A DNA stretch of 6,667 nucleotides from Sphingobacterium sp. (lineage in GTDB: Bacteria; Bacteroidota; Bacteroidia; Sphingobacteriales; Sphingobacteriaceae). The notes below the pieces were generated by a model. The model was given only the letters and a program-made list of their open reading frames with translations, made no database searches and had not been told where the DNA came from. Position numbers and translations under genes: made by a program. Location: the NCBI GenBank assembly GCA_030146225.1, contig JASLCA010000381.1:1-6667 (forward strand), given 5' to 3'. Position 1 is the first letter of the stretch, and each line of letters starts with the position of its first letter. Below, piece after piece: positions 1 to 6,390 of this stretch.

Positions 1-664
1 AGGAGCCTGAGCCCATACGGGCCCCAAATCTCTCGACCATAGGCCCTACATAGGCACCTGTGGCCAAAATCATCTTTGGCTGCAACTTTACAAGCTCTTG
101 CATACGCTTGAAACGGCTTGTCGACCATTCCGATAGTTTGTTCGTGCCGGTAATTACTGAGTTGCCTTGCGCATCAAGTGGTTCACCTTCGTTAATTAAT
201 AGGACTACCTTGTCTTTAATATCAAGGTCCTTTAAATCATTATGCTTGGCATCTTGTATGCCATAGCCAATCACAATAATCTCAGCAGCTTCGAAGCCAG
301 CAAATGAATTAGACCCTTGTACAAAGAAATCCTTCGCCTGTTGGTATTCCTTGCCATTGACTAGAAATTGATCTACCTGATAAGATTTTTTGATAAGCTT
401 TACTGGTTGAAAATAACTGCCATCTACTGGTGCTTTTAAACCCAAGGATTTAAAGTGATCAGCAATATATTGCGCAGCCTTTTTACCGCCTTCTTGCCCA
501 GTACCTCTGCCTTCAAACTCAGGGGAGGCCAAGATTGTCAAATGTTTTCTTGCAGAGGCCTCTGTAAAGAGATCTGCATATTTTATTTGAACAGGATCCT
601 GCGCAACCGCACAACTATATACGGCCGGAATAAGGATCAGCGTTTTTAACCAGTTTTTTATCAT
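1..664 (-). CDS. Secreted M28-family metallopeptidase, N-terminal part (3' end outside window)
   Basis: The reading frame opens at an ATG at 662-664 and runs without a stop to the left edge, giving 221 complete codons. Residues 1-21 form a signal peptide: a lysine-bearing start (MIKNWLK), a hydrophobic stretch, then a likely signal peptidase I site after AVA (AVA/QDP). Cys18 follows V-Y-S, a poor lipobox, so a lipoprotein is possible but less likely. Residues about 38-87 carry the usual lead-in of bacterial M28 aminopeptidases: HLTILASPEFEGRGTG, then AAQYIADHFKSLGL and a YFQPV segment. Residues about 125-160 (IIVIGYGI, then DLDIKDKVVLLINEGEP) resemble the start of a protease-associated (PA) insert domain. 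The zinc-binding catalytic domain should lie beyond the window, so zinc ligands cannot be checked. The likely role is exported peptide or amino-acid scavenging at the envelope. It starts 16 nt after rpiB and is probably co-transcribed with it. No Shine-Dalgarno sequence is seen. Family is fairly sure; exact substrate is unknown. Confidence 0.85.
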   Translation of the reverse strand, partial: MIKNWLKTLILIPAVYSCAVAQDPVQIKYADLFTEASARKHLTILASPEFEGRGTGQEGGKKAAQYIADHFKSLGLKAPVDGSYFQPVKLIKKSYQVDQFLVNGKEYQQAKDFFVQGSNSFAGFEAAEIIVIGYGIQDAKHNDLKDLDIKDKVVLLINEGEPLDAQGNSVITGTNKLSEWSTSRFKRMQELVKLQPKMILATGAYVGPMVERFGARMGSGS

Positions 665-680
665 AATTTAATGAGATTAG

Positions 681-1118
681 TTAGTTACAGGCAATTTTGC
701 CTACTCTATTTGCATGTCTGCCACCTTCAAAATCTGTGGTTAAGAATGTCTTTGCAATTTTCTTAGCCAATTCTATATCTACAAATCTAGCTGGAATACA
801 GATAATATTTGCATCATTATGTTGACGTGCTAAAGCCGAGATTTCATTCTGCCAAGCTATGGCTGCACGAATACCTTGATGCTTGTTAGCTGTAATCGCT
901 ACCCCATTTGCAGAACCGCAAATAAGGATACCCAATTCATTTTCTTTGTTTTCAACACTTGTTGCTACTGGATGTGCAAAATCAGGGTAATCTACAGAGT
1001 CCGTATTTGCTGGGCCAAAATCACTTACTTCATAGCCTTCTGCTTGTAAAAATTCTATAATTGCTGATTTGTATTCAACACCTGCGTGATCACTTCCGAT
1101 TGCAATTTTTTTTGACAT
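681..1118 (-). CDS. rpiB: Ribose-5-phosphate isomerase B (RpiB/LacAB family)
   Basis: This 145-residue protein has the normal length of RpiB, which interconverts ribose 5-phosphate and ribulose 5-phosphate in the cytosolic non-oxidative pentose phosphate pathway. Visible residues fit the E. coli enzyme with an offset of one: Asp10-His11 (GSDHAG), the catalytic Cys67 (LICGSANG), Ser69 at the Thr68 position, His100 in RQHNDANII, and the phosphate-binding Arg134 and Arg138 in GGRHANRVGKI. The glycine-rich loop is CGSANG, where I would expect CGTGxG or CGSGNG, so Ala70 replaces a glycine. Allose-6-phosphate or galactose-6-phosphate isomerase (LacAB) would be the alternatives, but the single chain with Bacteroidetes-style ANKHQGIRAA favours RpiB. 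The start ATG is preceded by AAAGAGAT, a weak Shine-Dalgarno-like purine stretch and the best one in this window. It lies 99 nt after the annotated tatC stop and 16 nt before the M28 peptidase gene. Confidence 0.95.
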   Translation of the reverse strand: MSKKIAIGSDHAGVEYKSAIIEFLQAEGYEVSDFGPANTDSVDYPDFAHPVATSVENKENELGILICGSANGVAITANKHQGIRAAIAWQNEISALARQHNDANIICIPARFVDIELAKKIAKTFLTTDFEGGRHANRVGKIACN

Positions 1119-1217
1119 GATATCTCTTTATTTTAGTTGTTACTATTTAGTTCTGCGTTGCGTACTTGGCCTCTAGCATATGCCCTGACATCCGCCTTCA
1201 ACGGTATTCTGGATCAT
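1119..1217 (-). other. tatC-rpiB spacer holding a possible lost tatC tail
   Basis: This 99-nt gap is long for the cluster. Its first part on the minus strand, through 1198, reads in the -1 frame of tatC as N-D-P-E-Y-R then TGA, which looks like a displaced C-terminus. The remainder (1119-1197) has no recognisable promoter (no TAnnTTTG) and no strong inverted repeat, and ends in the purine stretch before rpiB. rpiB is therefore probably read from the tatC transcript. Confidence 0.45.
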
Positions 1218-2087
1218 TTACTTCTTATAAAACTCTCTTTCGGCTTCGTCTTTCTTCTTCTTTACATTGGCTGATACCATTATGCTCAACTCATAGAGTA
1301 TAAACATTGGCGCACTAACCGTTAAGAGCGTAATTACATCTGCGGTAGGCGTAATAATAGCGGCAATAATCAAAATAATTACAGCAGCATAGCGTCTACT
1401 TGCACGCATAAATGCGGGGGTCATTAAGCCCAACTTGGATAAGATAAACACCAATATTGGCAATAAGAATACCACCCCACATCCCAATGTTAGGGTTGCT
1501 ATAGTCGATAGGTAGGAGTCAATCGTAATTTGATTTGTAATCTGATCACTTAAGGACACATTGGCCAAGAAGTTGACGGATAAGGGGACGACTATATAAT
1601 AGCCGAATAATGCACCTAAAACAAATAGGATGGATGCATAGAGTACAAAGCCTCGGGCTGATTTCCTTTCCATTTCTGTAAGGGCCGGCTTTACAAACAA
1701 CCAAACCTCAAATAAAAGATAGGGAAAGCCTAGGGCTACTGCCATTAGCAAACAGGAGTTTATCTGCAACATAAATTGTCCAGCCAACTCCGTGTTAATA
1801 ATATTGAATGGTATTTTCTCTACACAAAAGCCGTCGAGACTTAATAGTGCGCCCATCTTACACATCATACGGTAAGTCCAAAAATCTAGGTTTTTGGGCC
1901 CCATAATTATCTGATTGAATACAAAATCGTAAAATGTAAAGGATAGAATGGCAAACACTGCAATAGCGATCACTGATCTTATAATATGCCAACGTAGTAC
2001 TTCTATATGGTCGAAGAATGACATTTCGGCTTCTAGGGTACTACCTTTTTCTTTGATAGCTTTAATTAGTTCTTGAGACTTTGACAT
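1218..2087 (-). CDS. tatC: Sec-independent (twin-arginine) protein translocase subunit TatC; 3' end possibly frameshifted
   Basis: TatC is the inner-membrane core of the Tat translocase, which binds twin-arginine signal peptides and exports folded proteins together with TatA/B-type partners. The 289 residues begin with the conserved cytoplasmic motif MSFFDHIEVLRWHIIRSV (residues 22-39), corresponding to the signal-peptide contact site. Hydrophobic segments lie near residues 36-56, 106-132, 146-174, 194-217, 233-248 and 252-271, fitting the six-helix TatC topology. The loop FVKPALTEMER (131-141) keeps the conserved glutamate before arginine, and TPTADVITLL followed by FILYEL (246-266) is the family signature between helices 5 and 6. 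Residues 57-100 form a periplasmic loop longer than in E. coli, with three cysteines (76, 88 and one at 112 in helix 2). The protein stops at FYKK-TAA, yet the -1 frame directly reads V-N-D-P-E-Y-R-TGA (stop at 1198-1200), suggesting a small 3' frameshift. No tatA/B gene is in the window. It lies downstream of a terminator-like hairpin, so it may have its own promoter. Confidence 0.95.
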   Translation of the reverse strand: MSKSQELIKAIKEKGSTLEAEMSFFDHIEVLRWHIIRSVIAIAVFAILSFTFYDFVFNQIIMGPKNLDFWTYRMMCKMGALLSLDGFCVEKIPFNIINTELAGQFMLQINSCLLMAVALGFPYLLFEVWLFVKPALTEMERKSARGFVLYASILFVLGALFGYYIVVPLSVNFLANVSLSDQITNQITIDSYLSTIATLTLGCGVVFLLPILVFILSKLGLMTPAFMRASRRYAAVIILIIAAIITPTADVITLLTVSAPMFILYELSIMVSANVKKKKDEAEREFYKK

Positions 2088-2113
2088 TTTAAATTTTTAA
2101 TTCCGGTCAGAAA

Positions 2114-2121
2114 CAAAAATA
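2114..2121 (-). promoter_or_regulatory. Candidate Bacteroidetes -7 box for tatC, overlapping the terminator arm
   Basis: The minus strand reads TATTTTTG here, a full match to the Bacteroidetes -7 consensus TAnnTTTG. It lies 26 nt before the tatC ATG, which would give a leader of roughly 20 nt. No TTTG-like -33 element is seen at the expected distance upstream; that region is the terminator stem. The match could simply be the terminator's T-tract, so this is a weak call. Confidence 0.25.
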
Positions 2122-2149
2122 CCATTCTTATTGATAAGAATGGTATTTT
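2116..2149 (-). terminator. Probable Rho-independent terminator after accC
   Basis: A perfect 15-bp inverted repeat pairs 2116-2130 (AAAATACCATTCTTA) with 2135-2149 (TAAGAATGGTATTTT) around a 4-nt loop. On the minus strand it begins 24 nt after the accC stop and its distal arm ends in five T residues (2115-2119), giving the A-stem-U layout of an intrinsic terminator. The stem is AT-rich with only three G/C pairs, so strength is uncertain. It lies only 28 nt before the tatC ATG, so it separates the lipid-synthesis operon from tatC-rpiB-M28. Because it is symmetric it could work in both directions, although no gene approaches from the left on the plus strand. Confidence 0.75.
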
Positions 2150-2173
2150 CTATGTATTGTAAAGGAAATTTTA

Positions 2174-3532
2174 TTAAACTTCTTCTTCAGGATACTCCGA
2201 CAAGTCGAAAGTCTCCATAAATTTAGTTGTAAAATTACCTGCTCTAAAATTCGGATCCCGCATTAAGCGTATGTGAAGCGGTATTGTAGTCTTAATACCT
2301 TCAATAACAAACTCGCTTAAAGCTCGTTCCATGGTGCAGATTGCTTCTTCACGCGTTTGCGCTGTACAAATCAATTTGGCAATCATGGAATCGTAATTTG
2401 GCGGAATAGAATAACCTGCATATACATGTGTATCCACACGTACACCATGTCCACCTGGAGAGTGGAAGGTGGTTATTTTTCCTGGTGACGGGCGGAAGTT
2501 ATTGAACGGGTCTTCTGCATTAATCCTACATTCGATCGCATGCATAGTTGGCTCATAGTTCTTGCCCGAGATTGGGATACCAGCTGCTACTTTAATCTGT
2601 TCTTTGATTAAGTCAAAGCTAATTACCTCTTCGGTTACGGGATGTTCTACTTGAATTCGCGTATTCATCTCCATAAAGTAAAACTTGCGGTGTTTGTCAA
2701 CCAAGAACTCAATTGTTCCAGCACCTTCATAGTTTACAGCTTTTGCCCCTTTGATTGCCGCTTCGCCCATCTCCGCGCGTAGCTCTGGCGTAACAAATGG
2801 GGAAGGAGCTTCTTCCAAAAGTTTTTGATGACGACGTTGTATAGAACAGTCACGCTCTGAAAGGTGACATACCGTACCATATTGATCACCTACGACTTGA
2901 ATTTCAATATGTCTTGGATCTTCTACGTATTTCTCTAAATAGATGCCGTCATTGCCAAAGGCTGCAGCAGACTCCTGACGAGCAGAATCCCAAGCGGACT
3001 CAAACTCTTCATCTTTCCAAATAATACGCATACCACGACCACCACCACCAGCCGTAGCTTTGATAATAACCGGATAGCCAATCTCATTTGAAAGTTGAAT
3101 GCCTGTTTTTACATCTGGCACTAAACCTTTAGAGCCTGGAATTGTTGGAACACCCGCCGCTTTCATCGTTTCTTTAGCGCTGGCTTTATCGCCCATTCTT
3201 TCGATTTGATCCGCTGTTGCACCGATGAATTTTATTCCATACTCAGCACAGATAGCAGAAAACTTCGCGTTTTCAGAAAGGAATCCATATCCTGGGTGGA
3301 TAGCGTCTGCATTGGTTAACTCTGCAGCAGCTATTATGTGAGGGATGTTTAAATAAGAATCTTTACTTGGAGGAGGACCTATACATACCGCTTCATCAGC
3401 AAAGCGCACATGCAAGCTGTCCTTGTCTGCAGTAGAGTATACAGCCACACTTTTAATCCCCATCTCACGACATGTACGTATGATACGAAGGGCTATTTCT
3501 CCTCTATTTGCTATTAATATTTTTTTAAACAT
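2174..3532 (-). CDS. accC: Acetyl-CoA carboxylase, biotin carboxylase subunit
   Basis: This 452-residue ATP-grasp enzyme carboxylates the biotin on BCCP with ATP and bicarbonate, the first half-reaction of acetyl-CoA carboxylase. The N-terminal domain opens with FKKILIANRGEIALRIIR and contains HPGYGFLSENAKF (79-91). ATP-binding Lys116 (MGDKASAK) and Lys158 precede the glycine-rich lid AGGGGRGMR (161-169). His208 lies in HIEIQVVGD, and ERDCSIQRRHQKLLEEAP (226-243) is the family signature. Glu275, Glu288 and Asn290 (metal and active site), then Arg292, Gln294, Val295 and Glu296 in RIQVEHP, are all present, followed by ECRINAEDP (334-342) and RVDTHVYAGYSIPPNYDSMIAK-type C-terminal sequence. All key residues are therefore intact. 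The length equals a stand-alone AccC (E. coli 449), not a fused pyruvate or propionyl carboxylase, and the adjacent accB supports the acetyl-CoA role. It lies 72 nt after accB and is followed 24 nt later by a strong inverted repeat. No Shine-Dalgarno sequence precedes the ATG. Confidence 0.97.
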   Translation of the reverse strand: MFKKILIANRGEIALRIIRTCREMGIKSVAVYSTADKDSLHVRFADEAVCIGPPPSKDSYLNIPHIIAAAELTNADAIHPGYGFLSENAKFSAICAEYGIKFIGATADQIERMGDKASAKETMKAAGVPTIPGSKGLVPDVKTGIQLSNEIGYPVIIKATAGGGGRGMRIIWKDEEFESAWDSARQESAAAFGNDGIYLEKYVEDPRHIEIQVVGDQYGTVCHLSERDCSIQRRHQKLLEEAPSPFVTPELRAEMGEAAIKGAKAVNYEGAGTIEFLVDKHRKFYFMEMNTRIQVEHPVTEEVISFDLIKEQIKVAAGIPISGKNYEPTMHAIECRINAEDPFNNFRPSPGKITTFHSPGGHGVRVDTHVYAGYSIPPNYDSMIAKLICTAQTREEAICTMERALSEFVIEGIKTTIPLHIRLMRDPNFRAGNFTTKFMETFDLSEYPEEEV

Positions 3533-3604
3533 AAATGTAAAATGATGTTACCATGCGCGAAAAATTCGCTAAAGTTGAGCTGTTCTTGTTTGAAAGACAC
3601 TCAA

Positions 3605-4081
3605 TTAACTTGGGTCAACCAAGAAAAGTGGTTGATCAAACTCTACAGGCTGTGCATCATTCACAAGGATTTTAACAATTTTTCCAGAAATTTCTGATTC
3701 AATCTCGTTAAATAACTTCATTGCTTCGATAATACAGATTACTTTACCTGGAGCGATTTCATCACCTACATTTACGAAAAGAGGCTTGTCTGGTCCAGCT
3801 GCACGGTAGAAAGTACCGATCATTGGAGACTTGATGGTAATAAGATTTGCATCGCTATCTGGCGTTACAGGAGCTAAAGCTACTGGTGCTGCCGCAGCGG
3901 CTGCTGGAAGTGGAGCGGCTACTGCAGCTACTGGTGCTGGTAAAGGCGCGTTTACATAGGTAGGCTCTTGATTCGTCTTTATCGTAATCTTAAAGTCTTT
4001 TTCTTCAATTGCGACTTCATTCACTCCTGATTTTGATACAAATTTAATCAGATCCTGAATTTGTTTAATATCCATACTCAT
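3605..4081 (-). CDS. accB: Acetyl-CoA carboxylase, biotin carboxyl carrier protein (BCCP)
   Basis: The 158-residue BCCP carries the biotin that shuttles a carboxyl group from AccC to the carboxyltransferase. Residues 1-38 form the conserved N-terminal segment (DIKQIQDLIKFVSKSGVNEV), which in E. coli helps in binding biotin carboxylase. Residues about 44-74 are a flexible alanine/proline linker. Residues 80-156 are the biotinyl domain: SPMIGTFYRAAGPDKP includes the 'thumb' loop typical of acetyl-CoA carboxylase carriers, and the biotin is attached to Lys122 in EAMKLFNEIE. Phe in MKLF instead of the common MKLM is what I recall from Bacteroidetes. The domain ends in PVEFDQPLFLVDPS. A second ATG two codons in (4073-4075) is an equally plausible start; neither has a Shine-Dalgarno sequence. 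It is placed between fabH and accC with gaps of 55 and 72 nt. The biotin ligase (birA) and carboxyltransferase genes are not in the window. Confidence 0.97.
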   Translation of the reverse strand: MSMDIKQIQDLIKFVSKSGVNEVAIEEKDFKITIKTNQEPTYVNAPLPAPVAAVAAPLPAAAAAAPVALAPVTPDSDANLITIKSPMIGTFYRAAGPDKPLFVNVGDEIAPGKVICIIEAMKLFNEIESEISGKIVKILVNDAQPVEFDQPLFLVDPS

Positions 4082-4136
4082 ATTTATAGTCGATTTAATT
4101 TTAATGTTGTTACGAATTGGTAAAGATAATAAAATA

Positions 4137-5135
4137 TTACGCTTTTGTATATGCCCACTTTAGGTAGATTGCCCCCCAAGTAAAGCCACCACCAAAGGCT
4201 GCTAATAATAAATTGTCTCCCTTTTTTAATTTTTCTTCCCATTCCCACAAGCAAAGTGGAATTGTGCCGCTGGTTGTATTTCCATATTTATGGATGTTTA
4301 CCATTACTTTTTCTTCAGGAAGGCCAGCTCTTTCAGCTGTTGCATCAATAATACGCTTGTTGGCTTGATGTGGTACCAACCAAGCAATATCTTCGGATGA
4401 AAGATTGTTTCTTTCCATCACCTCAGCAGCTACATTAGCCATGTTGGTCACCGCAAACTTAAAGACGGTACGTCCTTCTTGATAAGCGTAATGCATGCCA
4501 TCATCTACCGTTTGGTAGCTAGCTGGGTTAAGCGAGCCACCTCCTTTAATATTTAGGTAGGGAGCGCCAGCGCCATCTGTTTTTAAGACTGCATCGATCA
4601 GTCCGTTGCCCTCCTCGTTTGGTTCTAATAAAACGCATCCACAGCCATCTCCAAACAGGATGCAGGTGTTTCTGTCGTTATAATCAACTACCGCTGACAT
4701 CTTATCGGCACCCACAACAAGCACCTTCTTGTGTTGTCCTGAAGCGATAAACTGTGCACCGGTGTTTAGGCCAAAAAGAAAGCCTGAACAGGCTGCTTGA
4801 AGGTCATATCCCCACGCATTGATAGCACCCACCTTCTCCGCAAGGAGATTGGCAGTAGCTGGGAATAGCATATCTGGTGTACTGGTACAGAAGATGATTA
4901 ATTCGATTTCTTCGGCAGAAATGCCGCGTTTTTCTAAAAGACCAAGAACCGCAGGCACCGCTAAATCAGAGGTTGCTTTTCCTTCTCCTTTGAGGATGCG
5001 TCGCTCTTTGATACCTGTACGCGAGACAATCCATTCATCATTTGTGTCAACCATAGTTTCCAGCTCCTGGTTTGTCAGGATATAATCTGGAACATAGCCA
5101 TGTACCGCAGTTATTGCAGCGTGAATTTTTGACAT
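4137..5135 (-). CDS. fabH: Beta-ketoacyl-[ACP] synthase III
   Basis: FabH condenses a short acyl-CoA, usually acetyl-CoA, with malonyl-ACP to start type II fatty acid synthesis in the cytosol. At 332 residues it has normal length for a thiolase-fold KAS III. The Cys-His-Asn triad is visible: Cys116 in QAACSGFLFG, His256 in VPHQANKRI, and Asn286 in KYGNTTSGTIP. Other signatures are NDEWIVSRTGIKERR (32-46), the FGDGCG loop (161-166) and the C-terminal GGGFTWGA (315-322). Cys replaces the usual Ala in FGDGAGA (FGDGCGC), a mild change away from the triad. The sequence cannot show whether straight or branched-chain primers are used. The ATG lies 6 nt after the plsX stop, the tightest gap in the operon, implying translational coupling. 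Some Bacteroidetes carry several fabH copies; linkage with plsX and accBC marks this as the housekeeping one. Confidence 0.97.
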   Translation of the reverse strand: MSKIHAAITAVHGYVPDYILTNQELETMVDTNDEWIVSRTGIKERRILKGEGKATSDLAVPAVLGLLEKRGISAEEIELIIFCTSTPDMLFPATANLLAEKVGAINAWGYDLQAACSGFLFGLNTGAQFIASGQHKKVLVVGADKMSAVVDYNDRNTCILFGDGCGCVLLEPNEEGNGLIDAVLKTDGAGAPYLNIKGGGSLNPASYQTVDDGMHYAYQEGRTVFKFAVTNMANVAAEVMERNNLSSEDIAWLVPHQANKRIIDATAERAGLPEEKVMVNIHKYGNTTSGTIPLCLWEWEEKLKKGDNLLLAAFGGGFTWGAIYLKWAYTKA

Positions 5136-5141
5136 ATTAAT

Positions 5142-6080
5142 TTAGTTGAAAGCAGATTTGATCTTGTCTACGATTTTAGACGTAATCATCTCTCTTGAAA
5201 GTAAAACCATATTCTTAATAGCTTCTGGAGTCGAGATGCCGTGGCCAATAATAACGGGTGCATTCACCCCCAAGATTGGACTTCCGCCATACCGCTCGTA
5301 ATTGAACCTATCAAAAAATTCGTCCTTCATGCCTTTCTTTAAGGTGATAACATAAAATGTTTCAGCAAGCTTTAATACAACATTTCCCGTGAAACCATCA
5401 CAGATGTATACATCAGCTGAATCAGAGAATAAATCTCTACCTTCTGAATTGCCAATAAAATTTATTTTATTATTTTCCTTGAGTAAGGGATAGGTTGCTA
5501 TTGTTAGGTTGTTTCCTTTTTCCTCTTCTTCACCAATATTGAGTAGGCCTACCTTAGGATTGTCAATACCATAAATATGTTGAGCGTAAAGACTACCCAA
5601 AATGGCAAACTGGTTCAGCATCTCTGGTTTACAGTCTGCATTTGCTCCGACATCCAAGAGGATTCCGAATCCGTTTTTAATTTTAGGTACATTGGTTGCA
5701 ATGGCCGGTCTTATGACACCGGGAATAGCTTTCACGCTGAACATGGCTCCGACAAGCATCGCACCGGTATTTCCTGCCGAAGCAAAGGAATCTATTTTAC
5801 CGTTTTTAAGCAGTTCGAATCCCTGTGCAATGCTGGAATTGGGTTTTTGACTAATCGCTTTGGTCGGATGTTCATGCATACTAATTGCCTCCGGCGCATG
5901 GATGTAGTCGAAATTATCGGGGTTTGCACCAGCCTGCTTTAACCGTTCTAAGGTGTCCTGCTGGTCTCCGATAAGCACTAGACGTTGATCGTCTTTGAGC
6001 ACTTTTTGGGCCTCTATGGCTCCTGATATTGTGGAATTAGGCGCGTAATCTCCACCTAATACATCTAAACCAATCTTCAT
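5142..6080 (-). CDS. plsX: Phosphate acyltransferase PlsX (acyl-ACP:phosphate transacylase)
   Basis: PlsX transfers acyl chains from acyl-ACP to inorganic phosphate, giving acyl-phosphate for PlsY and phosphatidic acid synthesis; it is a soluble or membrane-peripheral enzyme. Family blocks are clear in order: KIGLDVLGGDYAPNSTISGA-type N-terminus with GGD at 9-11, MHEHPTKAI (68-76), the SAGNTGAMLVGA core (101-112), LLDVGANADC (141-150), LNIGEEEEKGN (180-190), YICDGFTGNVVLKLAE (225-240) and YGGSPILGV followed by IIGHG (264-281). Length is 312 residues, shorter than E. coli PlsX (about 356) but, as I recall, usual for Bacteroidetes. VLGGD replaces the common AMGGD. It begins after a 104-nt spacer with a hairpin and is followed 6 nt later by fabH. 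No Shine-Dalgarno sequence precedes the ATG; the 20 nt upstream are almost entirely A/T. Confidence 0.97.
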   Translation of the reverse strand: MKIGLDVLGGDYAPNSTISGAIEAQKVLKDDQRLVLIGDQQDTLERLKQAGANPDNFDYIHAPEAISMHEHPTKAISQKPNSSIAQGFELLKNGKIDSFASAGNTGAMLVGAMFSVKAIPGVIRPAIATNVPKIKNGFGILLDVGANADCKPEMLNQFAILGSLYAQHIYGIDNPKVGLLNIGEEEEKGNNLTIATYPLLKENNKINFIGNSEGRDLFSDSADVYICDGFTGNVVLKLAETFYVITLKKGMKDEFFDRFNYERYGGSPILGVNAPVIIGHGISTPEAIKNMVLLSREMITSKIVDKIKSAFN

Positions 6081-6112
6081 TCGTTATTATTTTATACTCA
6101 ATAATACGCAAA

Positions 6113-6164
6113 AACATCCCAAATTAAAGTATAAAAATTGAGTTTTACACCTATTTGGGATGTT
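6113..6164 (-). terminator. Hairpin in the rpmF-plsX spacer; possible weak terminator or attenuator
   Basis: A perfect 12-bp inverted repeat pairs 6113-6124 (AACATCCCAAAT) with 6153-6164 (ATTTGGGATGTT). The 28-nt interior can fold further: 6129-6136 with 6143-6150, with one mismatch, leaving a 6-nt loop. On the transcribed (minus) strand the distal arm runs into five T residues (6110-6114) and then GCG, so the U-tract is short. The hairpin lies about 20 nt after the rpmF stop and about 32 nt before the plsX start. A leaky terminator here would let L32 be made in excess of PlsX/FabH/AccBC. A protein-binding palindrome or RNA-processing site are alternatives. The repeat is seen directly; its function is inferred. 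Confidence 0.5.
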
Positions 6165-6184
6165 GAATTTTTTGAATGATGTCG

Positions 6185-6376
6185 TTAGACAGCAGCGGTG
6201 TTTTCAATAATCAATTTACCGTTGTAATATAAGTTTCCATCAACTGTGTATGCACGGTGAGGTGTATGAACAGCGCCAGTCTCTTTACATACGGTTAATG
6301 TAGGACTAACTGCTTTATAATGTGTTCTTCTTTTGTCTCTTCTTGATTTAGAAGTTTTACGCTTTGGATGTGCCAT
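6185..6376 (-). CDS. rpmF: 50S ribosomal protein L32
   Basis: This 63-residue basic protein begins MAHPKRKTSKSRRDKRR, the hallmark N-terminus of bacterial L32, a structural protein of the large ribosomal subunit. After the cleaved Met the tail is rich in Arg and Lys for rRNA contact. The C-terminal half normally holds a four-cysteine zinc ribbon; here only Cys30 (TVCKETG) remains, and the second pair is replaced by AYTVDGN (42-48). It is thus a 'C-minus' L32 that should not bind zinc in the standard way, a form I recall from Sphingobacteria and Flavobacteria. It follows the DUF177 gene by 14 nt, the same pairing as yceD-rpmF in E. coli, and precedes plsX after a hairpin-bearing spacer. Identification is secure. 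Confidence 0.97.
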   Translation of the reverse strand: MAHPKRKTSKSRRDKRRTHYKAVSPTLTVCKETGAVHTPHRAYTVDGNLYYNGKLIIENTAAV

Positions 6377-6390
6377 CTCGTATTTGTGTT

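Noticed and set aside
60..266. 68-codon plus-strand open frame
   Set aside because: It lies antisense inside the M28 peptidase frame, which has a signal peptide and family motifs; the plus-strand product has no recognisable features.
455..649. 64-codon plus-strand open frame
   Set aside because: Antisense to the signal peptide and N-terminal domain of the M28 peptidase; no family resemblance.
1133..1213. Open stretch after tatC in a third frame reading S-R-I-P-L-K-A-D-V-R-A-Y-A-R
   Set aside because: It has no start codon, needs a second frameshift to join tatC, and follows the more convincing NDPEYR stop; most likely chance.
3557..3569. Small inverted repeat GCGAA-AAA-TTCGC in the accB-accC spacer
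   Set aside because: Five base pairs with a 3-nt loop and no proper T-tract is within chance and too weak for a terminator inside the accBC pair.
3875..3955. Low-complexity GCT/GCA-rich stretch resembling a DNA repeat
   Set aside because: It encodes the alanine/proline linker of BCCP and is explained by the protein.
4819..5085. 88-codon plus-strand open frame
   Set aside because: Antisense shadow of fabH with arginine/serine-rich composition typical of a complementary frame.
5577..5942. Two overlapping plus-strand open frames of 121 and 82 codons (5577-5942 and 5602-5850)
   Set aside because: Both lie wholly inside plsX on the opposite strand; plsX is conserved over its full length, so these are chance frames.
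6117..6128. Possible -7 box before plsX on the minus strand (TTAATTTG / TAATTTGG)
   Set aside because: Each has one mismatch to TAnnTTTG, lies within the hairpin arm, and lacks a TTTG -33 element.
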